Part shown: positions 42,271 through 50,993 of the stretch, one piece after another
How positions within the stretch are numbered: position 1 is the first letter of the stretch
How the letters are laid out: the number at the start of each line of letters is the position of its first letter
NCBI RefSeq assembly: GCF_027947575.1
Contig: NZ_CP116256.1
Coordinates: 1 to 64,000, forward strand
Length of the DNA: 64,000 nucleotides
Direction of reading: 5' to 3'
Source: Streptomyces rubrogriseus
GTDB taxonomy: Bacteria > Actinomycetota > Actinomycetes > Streptomycetales > Streptomycetaceae
Position numbers and translations under genes: made by a program
The notes under the pieces: generated by a model
What the model saw: only the letters and a program-made list of their open reading frames with translations
Told to the model about the DNA's origin: nothing
Database searches by the model: none

Positions 42271-42789
42271 CTACTTCCGCAGCTCGATGACGGTCTTGCC
42301 GATGCGGATCGGCGCCCCGGGGCCAATCGGTGTGGGGGTCGTCAGCCGGGCCCGGTCCAGGTAGGTGCCGTTGGTGGAGCCCAGGTCCTCGACGATCCAC
42401 TGGCCGTTCTGGTCCGGGTAGATCCTGGCATGGCGGCTGGAGGCGTAGTCGTCGTCCAGCACGATCGTCGAGTCGTGTGCCCGGCCGAGCGTGATGGTCT
42501 GGCCCTGGAGGGCGACGGTGGTGCCGGTGAGCGTGCCCTCCGTCACGACCAGCTTGGTGGGCGCGCCCCGGCGGCCGCGGCCCCCGCCGGACTGCTGGCG
42601 CTGCGGTGGAGGCGCCTGGCCCTGGCGCGTGGCGGTCTGCTGCGGTCGGGCGGCGTCGCGCCGCGCGCCGCGCTGGGTGACCCGCGTACCGAAGAGGTCG
42701 CTGCGGATGACCTGCACGGCCACGATCACGAACAGCCACAGTACGGCGAGAAAACCCAGCCGCATGACCGTGAGGGTCAGCTCTGACAT
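42271..42789 (-). CDS. fhaB: FHA domain protein with membrane helix
   Basis: A 172-residue protein that binds phosphothreonine. Membrane helix at about 9-30, a basic/Gln-rich linker, then an FHA domain from about 78 with TLGRAHDSTIVL, SSRHARI and DLGSTNGTYL, the full phosphopeptide-binding motif. It lies between fhaA (10-base gap) and pstP and presumably docks PknB targets. Confidence 0.93.
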   Translation of the reverse strand: MSELTLTVMRLGFLAVLWLFVIVAVQVIRSDLFGTRVTQRGARRDAARPQQTATRQGQAPPPQRQQSGGGRGRRGAPTKLVVTEGTLTGTTVALQGQTITLGRAHDSTIVLDDDYASSRHARIYPDQNGQWIVEDLGSTNGTYLDRARLTTPTPIGPGAPIRIGKTVIELRK

Positions 42790-42799
42790 TGCCCCCGGA

Positions 42800-43672
42800 T
42801 CACCCTTCGGCTTGCCTGTAGATAACGGTGGTGCTGCCCACGACGATCCGTGAGCCGTCGCGGAGCGTAGCGCGGGTGGTGTGCTGCCCGTCCACCACGA
42901 TGCCGTTGGTGGACCCGAGATCCTGGATCGTCGAGGGCGTTCCGGTCCGGATCTCGCAGTGCCGGCGGGAGACGCCGGGGTCGTCGATCCGCACGTCGGC
43001 CTCGGTGCTGCGGCCCATCACGAGCGTCGCGCGGGAGATCTGGTGGCGGGTGCCGTTGATCTCGATCCAGTGGCGGGTGCGTCCGCCGGGTGCGGGTGCG
43101 GCCGGGGGCTGCTGGCCGCCGGCGGGCTGCGGGTAGCCGTAGCCGCCGGGGCGGCCGCCGGGTGGCGGCGCGGACGGCATGGGCGGGGCGCCCGCCGGGG
43201 CGGCGGCCGGCGGGTAGCCGTACCCGGCGCCCGGTCCGGCGGGCCGGGCGGGCGGGGCCGGGGGCGCGGCGGCGCCCGGACCGCCCTGGTGGCTGGTGGA
43301 GGAGGCGAGCGTACGGCTGCGCACCCGGTACAGGCCGGTGTCGAGGTCGTCCGCCTTCTCCAGGTGGACCTTGATCGGTCCCATGAAGGTGTAGCGCTGC
43401 TGCTTGGCGTAGTCGCGGACCATGCCGGCCAGCTCGTCGCCGAGCTGTCCGGAGTAGGGGCTGAGGCGCTCGAAGTCGGGCGTGCTCAGTTCCACGATGA
43501 AGTCGTTGGGCACGACGGTGCGGTCGCGGTTCCAGATGGTCGCGTTGTTGTCGCATTCGCGCTGGAGCGCTCCCGCGATCTCCACGGGCTGCACCTCGGA
43601 CTTGAACACCTTCGCGAAGGTGCCGTTGACCAGACCTTCGAGACGCTGCTCGAACTTCTTCAGGACTCCCAT
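42800..43672 (-). CDS. fhaA: DUF3662/FHA protein FhaA
   Basis: A 290-residue protein. The N-terminal DUF3662 domain (1-125, with CDNNATIWNRDRTVVPNDFI) is followed by a Gly/Pro/Ala-rich linker to about 195 and a C-terminal FHA domain with MGRSTEADVRIDD, SRRHCEI, and DLGSTNGIVV. In mycobacteria FhaA binds MviN and regulates wall synthesis; inferred here by family. First gene of the operon, with GGTG upstream and a repetitive leader. Confidence 0.94.
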   Translation of the reverse strand: MGVLKKFEQRLEGLVNGTFAKVFKSEVQPVEIAGALQRECDNNATIWNRDRTVVPNDFIVELSTPDFERLSPYSGQLGDELAGMVRDYAKQQRYTFMGPIKVHLEKADDLDTGLYRVRSRTLASSTSHQGGPGAAAPPAPPARPAGPGAGYGYPPAAAPAGAPPMPSAPPPGGRPGGYGYPQPAGGQQPPAAPAPGGRTRHWIEINGTRHQISRATLVMGRSTEADVRIDDPGVSRRHCEIRTGTPSTIQDLGSTNGIVVDGQHTTRATLRDGSRIVVGSTTVIYRQAEG

Positions 43673-44198
43673 GGGGCACCTCCTCCGTCGCTGCCGTCCT
43701 GTCGACTGCCTTGCGTACTGCTGCCTTGCGTCGTGCTGCGTTGCGTCGTGCTGCCTCGCGCAGTGCCGTGCGTCCGTGCACTGCCCACCTGGTACTGCTT
43801 ACTGATCGTATCCACGCGCCGGTCGATCGGCTGGTTCCCCCTGTCGGCCCGGTCGACGGGTGTCGACGCCTCTCGGAGTTCCCGCCGGAGCTCCCCTTCG
43901 AACTCCCGCGGACCTTCGGGATGTGCTCCCGCAGGTAACTCATGCCCAGGATCGTAGAGGCGGCCGCAGACCAGTGTCCCGCACCTGAGTGCGGTCCCCC
44001 ACCGGCTCCTGGGGAGACGGGCCGTACCGGTACGAGGTTGATACGTGAACGGCCACGGACCGGGACGAGTGCCCGAAGGAGGTCGGGCGCCCCGCTCCGC
44101 CGGGGGAAAGGGATGTGAATCGACCCCTGTCAGCGTGCTAATGTTCTCGTGTCGGAAGGCGCCGGACCGCAAGGAAAAGCCCGGAAGACACACCCAAT
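43673..44198. other. fhaA leader and tRNA-Leu upstream region
   Basis: A 526-base gene-free region. Adjacent to fhaA are 15-bp repeats (separate entry). Further on, a -10-like hexamer TAATGT (44139) lies 54 bp before the tRNA-Leu start. No other feature was recognised. Confidence 0.5.
43706..43765. repeat. Imperfect 15-bp tandem repeat in the fhaA leader
   Basis: About four copies of a unit close to GCTGCCTTGCGTCGT, 34-93 bp upstream of the fhaA start. Not recognised as a known element. Confidence 0.75.
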
Positions 44199-44285
44199 GC
44201 GCGGGTGGCGGAATAGGCAGACGCGCTGGATTCAGGTTCCAGTGCCCGCAAGGGCGTGGGGGTTCAACTCCCCCCTCGCGCACCA
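44199..44285 (+). tRNA. tRNA-Leu (CAG anticodon)
   Basis: An 87-base class II tRNA with a long variable arm. The acceptor stem pairs GCGCGGG with CTCGCGC (one G-U). The anticodon arm is CTGGA-TTCAGGT-TCCAG with CAG. The T-arm is GGGGGTTCAACTCCCCC. CCA is encoded at 44283-44285. Confidence 0.96.
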
Positions 44286-44287
44286 GC

Positions 44288-44324
44288 CGGAAGCCCCCCA
44301 GGTCTCGGACCTGGGGGGCTTCCG
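44288..44324. terminator. Terminator of tRNA-Leu and the dioxygenase gene
   Basis: Perfect 17-bp arms CGGAAGCCCCCCAGGTC (44288-44304) and its complement (44308-44324) with a 3-base loop, between convergent genes. Confidence 0.85.
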
Positions 44325-44371
44325 CGTGTCCGGGTGCGGTGACCCGCGATGCGTGCGTTGTGAGGAAGGTC

Positions 44372-45256
44372 TCAGGACTCCGACTGCCACAGGGCCGGCA
44401 CGTTCGGCGGCTCCCAGCCCGTCATCGAGGTGTGCGCCTGGAGGCAGCGGTAGGAACGGCCGCCGTACGTCACCCGGTCGCCGGAGGTGTAGGCGTGGCC
44501 GCTCGCCCAGGTGCCGCCCGGCGGGTCGGTGGGCGGGTCGGTGGGCGGATCCGTGGGGCCGGTGTCGCCGTCGACGTTCAGGACGAAGTCGAAGGTGCCC
44601 TCCTTGCCGCCGCCGGCGCCGCGGACGTTCATCAGCAGGGCCGGGTCGAAGATCATGTCCGTGCTGTTGCGGGGCTCGCCGGGGAAGTAGAGCTGGGTGG
44701 TGAGCACGGGCTCGCCGGGGGCCTGCACCTTGACGTGGATGTGCCGGGTACGGCCGGGATAGAGGCCGGGCACGATCGTCTTCAGGGCGAAGGCACCGGT
44801 GGCGTCGCTGAACTGGTGGCCGCGGAAGGTGTACCCGGCCATGTCGTAGTCGCCGTTGTCGTCGGCCTGCCAGAAGTCGAGGAGCACGCCGGACAGCGGG
44901 ACGCAGTTGCGGCCGAAGACGTAGCCGCTGACGGTCAGCGGAGTGCCCCGGGTGCCGGGGGTGACCAGGCTGGTCCGCAGCGGGGAGTTCGGCTTGAAGT
45001 ACGGGCCCTCCATCTGGTCGGGCGTCAGGTCGTCGCCGTCGTCGCAGTACGGGGTCGGCGTCAGCCTCTGCCCGTCGCCCGAGCGGGCGGCGTCCCGGGC
45101 CAGCGCGACGCCGCCGGTGGCGAGCAGCGGGACGGCGGCACCGGCGGCGACGGCCGCCCTGAGCAGCGTCTTGCGGCTGATCCCGCGGTCGGCGCCGGAG
45201 CCCGGGCCGGGCCTGGGCCCGGGCTCGTCAGGGGTGGTGGGGGTGTCGGAGGTCAT
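44372..45256 (-). CDS. Secreted intradiol ring-cleavage dioxygenase with CBM5/12 module
   Basis: A 294-residue extracellular enzyme. A twin-arginine-like N terminus (SRKTLLRAAVAAG) and hydrophobic segment to about 52 precede the intradiol domain, which opens catechol-like rings between the hydroxyls. Fe(III) ligands are the Tyr and His residues in YDMAGYTF and RTRHIHVKV. After a Pro/Thr/Asp repeat linker (PTDPPTDPPTDPP), the last 45 residues form a CBM5/12-type module (ASGHAYTSGDRVTYGGRSYR) that binds chitin or similar polymers. ATG 45256 with GAGGAA upstream. A secreted enzyme acting on lignin-derived phenolics is likely by family resemblance. Confidence 0.88.
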   Translation of the reverse strand: MTSDTPTTPDEPGPRPGPGSGADRGISRKTLLRAAVAAGAAVPLLATGGVALARDAARSGDGQRLTPTPYCDDGDDLTPDQMEGPYFKPNSPLRTSLVTPGTRGTPLTVSGYVFGRNCVPLSGVLLDFWQADDNGDYDMAGYTFRGHQFSDATGAFALKTIVPGLYPGRTRHIHVKVQAPGEPVLTTQLYFPGEPRNSTDMIFDPALLMNVRGAGGGKEGTFDFVLNVDGDTGPTDPPTDPPTDPPGGTWASGHAYTSGDRVTYGGRSYRCLQAHTSMTGWEPPNVPALWQSES

Positions 45257-45651
45257 GGCGGTTCCTCGGTCTCCTCGGTGAGTGGTCCCTGGGGAAGCTG
45301 GACGGGACGTGCGACATCCGGGACGTCCGGGACAGGGAGCGCGCCCGCCGGCGCGGGGCAGGCTGCTGTTGCTACGGCGGGCGCGCTCCTTGGTGATCGC
45401 TGGCCACCGTAGGCGCGCCGCAGGGGTCGGGGGCACCTCCTGTTTCACCCCCTGCCCGGCGTTATGAGGGCCGCGGGCAGGGCCCGTGTACGGGCGGTGC
45501 GGCCGGCGGTACGGTCGTGGCGCGCCGGGGCCCGGGGTGGCCGGTCGGGCGCGAGGCGGTACGACGCCGTACGACGTTGTACGGCACACACGTGACGCAC
45601 AGGTGCGGACGAGCACGACGAGCGCAGACGAGGACGGGGAGGGCGGCCGGG
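45257..45651. promoter_or_regulatory. Divergent gap with palindrome
   Basis: A 395-base gap between the dioxygenase and DUF2252 genes, which diverge. CCGTAC at 45567 and GTACGG at 45579 anchor an 18-bp near-perfect palindrome (45567-45584, two mismatches), 68 bp before the DUF2252 start. No clear sigma hexamers were seen. Confidence 0.45.
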
Positions 45652-47166
45652 ATGACCGGGGCGACGGCGGGGACGGGCACGGAGGCGGCGACCGGGGAGG
45701 CGGCGGCCCGGGTGGTGTCGGCGGCGCGTGCGGACGGGGGCGGGGGCGGGGACGCCCAGCCGACGGCCGGGGCGGCGCGGGGCGGTCGGGTGCCGTACGT
45801 CCCGGGGTTCGCGCGGTGGCCCGTGGCCGGTTCGCCGAAGGCCGAGGGCAAGGCGCTGCGCACGCGCGTCCCGCGGTCCGCGCACGCCGCGCTCGGCCTG
45901 GACGCCGCCCGGCCGGACGCGGTGAGCGCGGTCGAGGAGTCCAGCCGCGGCCGGATACCGGGGCTGGCCCCGATCCGCGCCGGGCGGATGGCGGCCACGC
46001 CGTTCGCGTTCCTGCGCGGGTCGGCGGGCCTGATGGCGTACGACCTGGCGCGCACGCCCGTGACCGGGATCGGCGCCCAGATCTGCGGGGACGCGCACGC
46101 CGCCAACTTCGGTCTCTACGGGGACGCCCGCGGCGGCCTGGTCATCGACCTGAACGACTTCGACGAGACGGTCCACGGCCCCTGGGAGTGGGACCTCAAG
46201 CGGCTCGCCGCCTCGCTCGTGCTCGCGGGCCGGGAGGCCGGCGCCGACGAGGACACCTGCCGCGAGGCCGCCCACGACGCGACCGGCGCCTACCGGCGCA
46301 CCATGCGGCTGCTGGCGAGGCTCCCCGCGCTGGACGCCTGGAACGCCATCGCCGACGAGGAACTGGTCTCCCACACCGACGCCCACGACCTGCTCGGCAC
46401 GCTGGAGCGGGTCTCCGAGAAGGCGCGGGCCAACACCAGCGGGCGCTTCGCCGCGAAGTCGACCGAGCCGACCGGGGACGGCGGGCGGCGCTTCGTGGAC
46501 GCCGCGCCGGTGCTGCGCCGGGTGACGGACGCCGAGGCGGCGGCGGTCGCGGGCGCCCTGGAGGGGTACCTGGCCACCCTCTCCGAGGACCGGCTGCCGC
46601 TGCTGGCCCGGTACGCCGTGCACGACGTCGCCTTCCGGGTCGTCGGCACCGGCAGCGTGGGCACGCGCTCGTACGTCGTGCTGCTCCTGGACCACCGGGG
46701 CGAACCGCTCGTGCTCCAGGTCAAGGAGGCCCGGCCCTCCGCGCTGCTGCCGCACCTCGCCGCCGCCGGGTTCGAGGCGCCCGAGGCCGCGCACGAGGGC
46801 CGCCGGGTGGTCATGGGGCAGAAGCGGATGCAGGTGGTCAGCGACATCCTGCTGGGCTGGACCTCGGTCGACGCACGGCCCTTCCAGGTACGGCAGTTCC
46901 GCAACCGCAAGGGCAGCGTCGACCCCGCGGCCCTGGCCGCCGACCAGTTGGACGACTACGGCCGCATGACCGGCGCCCTGCTGGCCCGGGCCCACGCGCA
47001 CAGCGCCGACCCGCGGACCGTCGCGGGCTACTGCGGCAAGAACGACGAACTGGACGAGGCGGTGGCCGCCTTCGCCGTCGCCTACGCCGACCGCACCGAG
47101 GCGGACCACGCGGAGCTGGTGGGCGCGGTGCGCACGGGGCGGATCGCGGCGGAGCTGGGGGTGTGA
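45652..47166 (+). CDS. DUF2252 family protein
   Basis: A 504-residue cytoplasmic protein. The N-terminal 45 residues are Ala/Gly-rich and likely disordered. The DUF2252 core has ICGDAHAANFGLYG and VIDLNDFDETVHGPWEWDLKRLAASL, a layout like protein-kinase/aminoglycoside-phosphotransferase active sites, and LVLQVKEARPS. Function is unknown. ATG 45652 follows GGGGAGGG. It stands alone, followed by a tandem repeat region. Confidence 0.88.
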   Translation: MTGATAGTGTEAATGEAAARVVSAARADGGGGGDAQPTAGAARGGRVPYVPGFARWPVAGSPKAEGKALRTRVPRSAHAALGLDAARPDAVSAVEESSRGRIPGLAPIRAGRMAATPFAFLRGSAGLMAYDLARTPVTGIGAQICGDAHAANFGLYGDARGGLVIDLNDFDETVHGPWEWDLKRLAASLVLAGREAGADEDTCREAAHDATGAYRRTMRLLARLPALDAWNAIADEELVSHTDAHDLLGTLERVSEKARANTSGRFAAKSTEPTGDGGRRFVDAAPVLRRVTDAEAAAVAGALEGYLATLSEDRLPLLARYAVHDVAFRVVGTGSVGTRSYVVLLLDHRGEPLVLQVKEARPSALLPHLAAAGFEAPEAAHEGRRVVMGQKRMQVVSDILLGWTSVDARPFQVRQFRNRKGSVDPAALAADQLDDYGRMTGALLARAHAHSADPRTVAGYCGKNDELDEAVAAFAVAYADRTEADHAELVGAVRTGRIAAELGV

Positions 47167-47173
47167 GCGGAGT

Positions 47174-47284
47174 CGGGGTGTGAGGGGGCCGGGGGCGTGG
47201 GCGCGGCCGGGGTGTGAGGGGGCTGGGGCGTGGGCGCGGCCGGGGTGTGAGGGGGCTGGGGGCGTGGGCGCGGCCGGGGTGTGA
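47174..47284. repeat. 34-bp tandem repeat (minisatellite)
   Basis: Three copies (34, 33 and 34 bp) plus part of a fourth of a unit beginning CGGGGTGTGAG, located just after the DUF2252 stop and before the J-like gene. Not CRISPR-like, because there are no spacers. Confidence 0.85.
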
Positions 47285-47339
47285 GCGGGCGGGAGCCGCG
47301 CGGGCGGCCCACCGTGTCCGCAGGCCCTAGGCTGGTCGG

Positions 47340-48155
47340 GTGACGACGCCCGAAGCTGAGCCCGAGCAGGGGGGTGCGCCGCGTCCCGAGGAACGGCTGG
47401 AACAGGCCGTACGGGCCGCCGAGCAGGCACTCATCGAGTACGAGATCGCCCTGGAGACCTTCCGCGTGGAGGTCGAGAACTTCTCGCGGCTGCACGAGCA
47501 GCGGCTCGGCCCGGTGTACGCCCGGCTCGAGGAGCTGGAGGCGCAGATCCTGGAGGCGAGGGCGGCCCGCACGGGCGACGCCGACGACCGGCGCCGGGCG
47601 GACGAGGCACGGGCCCGGCTGATGCCGATCCCCGGGGTCGAGGAGCTGCTGCACGGCTGGATGGACGGGGACGGGCTGTTCCCGGAGGCCACCGCGATGC
47701 TCACGGACCAGGCGGTACGGCCCCCGCAGCGGGTCCGGCCGAGCGAGGAGGCCCGCAAGCTCTACCGCGAGCTGGCCCGCAAGGCCCACCCCGACCTGGC
47801 CCAGGAGGAGGCCGAGCGGGTCCGGCGCGAGGAGTTCATCACCCGGGTCAACGCCGCCTACGCCCGCGGTGACGTGGCCGAGCTGCGCGAGCTGGCCGAG
47901 GAGTGGGCCGCCGGGCCGGTGCCCGAGCGGCGCCCGAGCCGCGGCGAGGAGCTGTACGTCCGCCTCGAATGGCTCGACCGGCGCAAGGAACTGCTCACGC
48001 TGCTCGCCAAGGAGCTGGAGGAGAGCGCGATCGGGGCCATGCTCCGGCTGGCCCCGGACGACCCCGACCGGCTCCTCGACGAGATCGCCGAGCAGCTGGC
48101 GACCCAGGTGCGCGAGCGGGAGGCCGAGCTGGCGGCCGCGCTCGCACAGGACTGA
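47340..48155 (+). CDS. Coiled-coil protein with a J-like domain
   Basis: A 271-residue cytoplasmic protein. The N-terminal half (20-100) is Glu/Arg/Ala-rich coiled coil. Residues 135-180 resemble a J domain with KLYRELARKAHPDLA and the HPD motif at His150, followed by NAAYARGDVAELRELA. J domains stimulate DnaK-type ATPases, but the J-like segment here is short. A second helical region follows. Function unknown. The rhodanese gene starts 32 bases later. Confidence 0.75.
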   Translation: MTTPEAEPEQGGAPRPEERLEQAVRAAEQALIEYEIALETFRVEVENFSRLHEQRLGPVYARLEELEAQILEARAARTGDADDRRRADEARARLMPIPGVEELLHGWMDGDGLFPEATAMLTDQAVRPPQRVRPSEEARKLYRELARKAHPDLAQEEAERVRREEFITRVNAAYARGDVAELRELAEEWAAGPVPERRPSRGEELYVRLEWLDRRKELLTLLAKELEESAIGAMLRLAPDDPDRLLDEIAEQLATQVREREAELAAALAQD

Positions 48156-48187
48156 GCCGGGCGGCCGGCTCGGGTAGCGTCTGGGGC

Positions 48188-48535
48188 ATGAGTTTCGGAG
48201 CTGGTGTGCCCACGGTCGGCGTCGAGGACCTCGCGGACGGCGACTTCCTGCTGGACGTCCGGGAGGACGACGAGTGGCAGGCGGGTCATGCCGCCGGGGC
48301 GCTGCACATTCCCCTGAGCGAGTTCGTGGCCCGGTACGGTGAGCTGGCCGAGGCCGCGCCGCAGGACGCCCGGGTGCACGTGCTCTGCCGTGTCGGGGGC
48401 CGCTCGGCGCAGGTCACCATGTACCTGGTCCAGCAGGGCGTCGACGCGGTGAACGTCGACGGGGGCATGCAGGAGTGGGCCGCGGCCGGGCGTCCCGTGG
48501 TGGACGACAAGGGCGGTCCGGGGCACGTTCTCTAG
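48188..48535 (+). CDS. Single-domain rhodanese (sulfurtransferase)
   Basis: A 115-residue sulfurtransferase. Rhodanese signatures: LLDVREDDEWQAGHAAGALH and the active-site loop around Cys67 in CRVGGRSAQV. GGMQEWAAAGRPVV ends the fold. Physiological acceptor unknown. ATG 48188; it follows the J-like gene by 32 bases. Confidence 0.9.
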   Translation: MSFGAGVPTVGVEDLADGDFLLDVREDDEWQAGHAAGALHIPLSEFVARYGELAEAAPQDARVHVLCRVGGRSAQVTMYLVQQGVDAVNVDGGMQEWAAAGRPVVDDKGGPGHVL

Positions 48536-48711
48536 GCTGTCCCCCGCCGGATGTGGCGACGGCCACGATGCGGTCGGCCCATCGGGGGCTGTGCGGGTGG
48601 CCGGTCCTGAGTACCGTTCGCGTGCGAACGCCGCCGAGCAGCCGTGAGGGTGGCGCGTGGGCCCCCCCGGCGGGGCGGGCGGATGGACGGATCGGGACCG
48701 AACGGGGCGGA

Positions 48712-49692
48712 ATGGACGCGTACGACAAGGGCTCGGACGCCCGGCAAGGTCAGGGGCAGGGCGGGCCGGGCCGGACGGGCGGGCCGGGCGGCGAAGCGGG
48801 GCCGGAGGGGACCGGTGGGGCTCCGGAATCCGCCGGGGCTCCCGAGCCCGCCGGCGCCTCCGAGCCCGCTGAGCCCGGCGAGCCCGCCGCGGATGTCGAG
48901 TCGGCCGGTGCTCCCGAGCCGGCCGGCGCTCCCGAGCCCGCTGACGCTCCCGAGCGCGCTGAGCCCGGCGGGACGGCTGAGCCGGGTCGTCCCACCGGGG
49001 TCGCCGCGCTCTCCCCGCGCTACCAGGTCGGTGCCGTGGTCGCCCTCGCGGTGGTCGCGGTCGCCGTCTGTGCCCACATAGGCCTGGTGTTCCTGCACGT
49101 GGCCCCGTCCAACACCCTGACCAAGCAGCACGGTTCCGTGGTGGACGAGTGGGTCTTCCCCGAGTTCGAGCAGAACTGGAAGCTCTTCGCTCCCAACCCC
49201 CTCCAGCAGAACGTCTCCGTCCAGCTCCGCGCGGAGATCAGCACGGCGGACGGCGAGATACGGACGACCCGCTGGTACGACCTGTCGGCCGAGGACGGCC
49301 GGGCCATCGACGGCAATCCGCTGCCGAGCCACACCCAGCAGAACGAACTGCGCCGGGCCTGGGACTTCTTCGTCGCCAGCCACGACTCCGAGGACCGCCC
49401 GGTGGGACTGCGGGGCACCCTCTCCGAGACGTATCTGCGACGCATCGCGCTGCTGCGCCTGGACCGTGGCGGTGCCGCCGGACCCGGGGACGTCGTCGAG
49501 CGCGTCCAGTACCGTTCCCGCACGACCAACGTGGAGCCGCCCCCGTGGAGCGGTGAGAAGGTCTCCGACCGTCCGACCGTCCGCGAGCTGCCCTGGTGGT
49601 CCGTGGCCGCGGAGAACCGGGACGTCAGGGCCGGGAAGTCCGGGCAGGCCGCGCAGTCCGGGCAGGCCGCACAGGAAGGGGGCGCCGCGTGA
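48712..49692 (+). CDS. DUF5819 family membrane protein
   Basis: A 326-residue protein. A long Pro/Glu/Ala/Gly-rich cytoplasmic region (to about 100), one membrane helix at about 103-128, and an extracellular DUF5819 domain to about 290 with VFPEFEQNWKLFAPNPLQQN and RTTRWYDLSAEDG. Overlaps the HTTM gene as GTGA. ATG 48712 follows GGGGCGG. The family name is from memory; role unknown, but the conserved pairing with HTTM proteins suggests one complex. Confidence 0.8.
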   Translation: MDAYDKGSDARQGQGQGGPGRTGGPGGEAGPEGTGGAPESAGAPEPAGASEPAEPGEPAADVESAGAPEPAGAPEPADAPERAEPGGTAEPGRPTGVAALSPRYQVGAVVALAVVAVAVCAHIGLVFLHVAPSNTLTKQHGSVVDEWVFPEFEQNWKLFAPNPLQQNVSVQLRAEISTADGEIRTTRWYDLSAEDGRAIDGNPLPSHTQQNELRRAWDFFVASHDSEDRPVGLRGTLSETYLRRIALLRLDRGGAAGPGDVVERVQYRSRTTNVEPPPWSGEKVSDRPTVRELPWWSVAAENRDVRAGKSGQAAQSGQAAQEGGAA

Positions 49693-50993
49693 ACGCCGCC
49701 GTCCTCTCCGTCTCCCGCTCCATCGCCCGCGTCACGGGTGCCGCGCTCGGCCCGTACCAGACCGCCGTGATCCGCATCGGTTTCAGCGCCACCTGGCTGC
49801 TCTTCCTGCTGCGCGAACTGCCCCACCGGAACGAGCTGTACGGCCCCGACAGTCCCTGGGGCCACGACCTCGCCGAGCAGATGATCTCGGACAACGGCGC
49901 CTTCACGGCGTTGATGTGGTCGGACGGGCGGGCCTGGTTCGAGATCGTCTACGCGGTGGCCGTGCTGAGCAGCGTGCTGCTCCTGCTGGGCTGGCGCACC
50001 CGGACCATGTCCGTGCTGTTCATGGTCGGCGTGCTCTCGCTGCAGAACCGCAGCGTCTTCATGGGGGACGGCGGCGACAACGTCGTGCATCTGATGAGCA
50101 TCTACCTGGTCCTCACCCGGTGCGGCCGGGTGTGGTCGCTGGACGCCCGCCGTGCCCGGCGCGCGGCGGCGGCACGCGCGCGTGGCGAGCGGGTCGAGGA
50201 CCGGGTCGGGCCGGTGCTGTGGTGCGCCCTGGGGTTCCTGCTGCTCACGGTGACGCTGGCGGGCGGTCTCGGCGGCGACTGGTTCGTCCCGGCGCTGCTG
50301 TGGGCGGTGTGGGTCGCGCTGGGCCTGTGGTGGGCCGTGGGGCGGGGCGGAGAGGACAGTCAGCCGCGGATCCTGCTGGACGTGGTCACCAACATCGTGC
50401 ACAACGGCGCGCTGGTCGTGATCATGGCCGAGGCCTGCCTGATCTACGCGACGGCCGGCTGGTACAAGATCCAGGGTTCCCGCTGGCAGGACGGCACGGC
50501 CGCCTACTACCCGCTGCACCTGGACTACTTCTCGCCGTGGCCCGCACTCTCCGACGCGCTGGCCGCCAGCGGCACGATGGTCATGCTCATCACGTACGGC
50601 ACGGTCGCGGTGCAGGTCGCCTTCCCGTTCACGCTGTTCAACCGGCGGGTCAAGAACGTGCTGCTCGCCGCGATGATGATCGAGCACGCGGTGATCGCCG
50701 TGACGCTCGGGCTGCCGTTCTTCTCGCTGGCGATGATCGCCGCCGACGCGGTCTTCCTGCCCACCTCGTTCCTGCGCCGGCTGGGCGGCTGGGCGGCACG
50801 CGCGCGTGGCAGGCTGTCCGGCCGCGGGCCCTCGGGGGACCTGGCCAAGGCACCGGACGGGCACGAGGACGGGCCCGGGCGTACGGCGACGGTACCCGGG
50901 CCCCGGGCCAGGGAGGCCGAGGGGGCGGCGGCCGGAGCGGGCGCGGTGGACGGGAAGGACCCCGACCCCACGCACGTAGGCTTCCGGGCATGA
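49689..50993 (+). CDS. HTTM domain membrane protein
   Basis: A 434-residue integral membrane protein with about eight helices. It belongs to the HTTM family related to vitamin-K-dependent gamma-carboxylase. Conserved residues include His in MSVLFMVGVLSLQNRSVF and the YATAGWYKIQGSRWQDG segment. A Gly/Pro/Ala-rich disordered tail follows (from about 365). GTG start overlaps DUF5819; its stop overlaps the TrmH gene as ATGA. Confidence 0.8.
   Translation: MNAAVLSVSRSIARVTGAALGPYQTAVIRIGFSATWLLFLLRELPHRNELYGPDSPWGHDLAEQMISDNGAFTALMWSDGRAWFEIVYAVAVLSSVLLLLGWRTRTMSVLFMVGVLSLQNRSVFMGDGGDNVVHLMSIYLVLTRCGRVWSLDARRARRAAAARARGERVEDRVGPVLWCALGFLLLTVTLAGGLGGDWFVPALLWAVWVALGLWWAVGRGGEDSQPRILLDVVTNIVHNGALVVIMAEACLIYATAGWYKIQGSRWQDGTAAYYPLHLDYFSPWPALSDALAASGTMVMLITYGTVAVQVAFPFTLFNRRVKNVLLAAMMIEHAVIAVTLGLPFFSLAMIAADAVFLPTSFLRRLGGWAARARGRLSGRGPSGDLAKAPDGHEDGPGRTATVPGPRAREAEGAAAGAGAVDGKDPDPTHVGFRA

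Noticed and set aside
44025..44045. Another parS-like site near GATACGTGAAC
   Set aside because: Matches the 14-mer in the right half only.
43660..44283. Minus-strand open frame across tRNA-Leu upstream of fhaA
   Set aside because: Starts in the antisense of the tRNA and has no protein-like pattern; the repeats near 43706 belong to the leader.
47174..47284. CRISPR array
   Set aside because: Repeats are directly adjacent without spacers and no cas genes are near.
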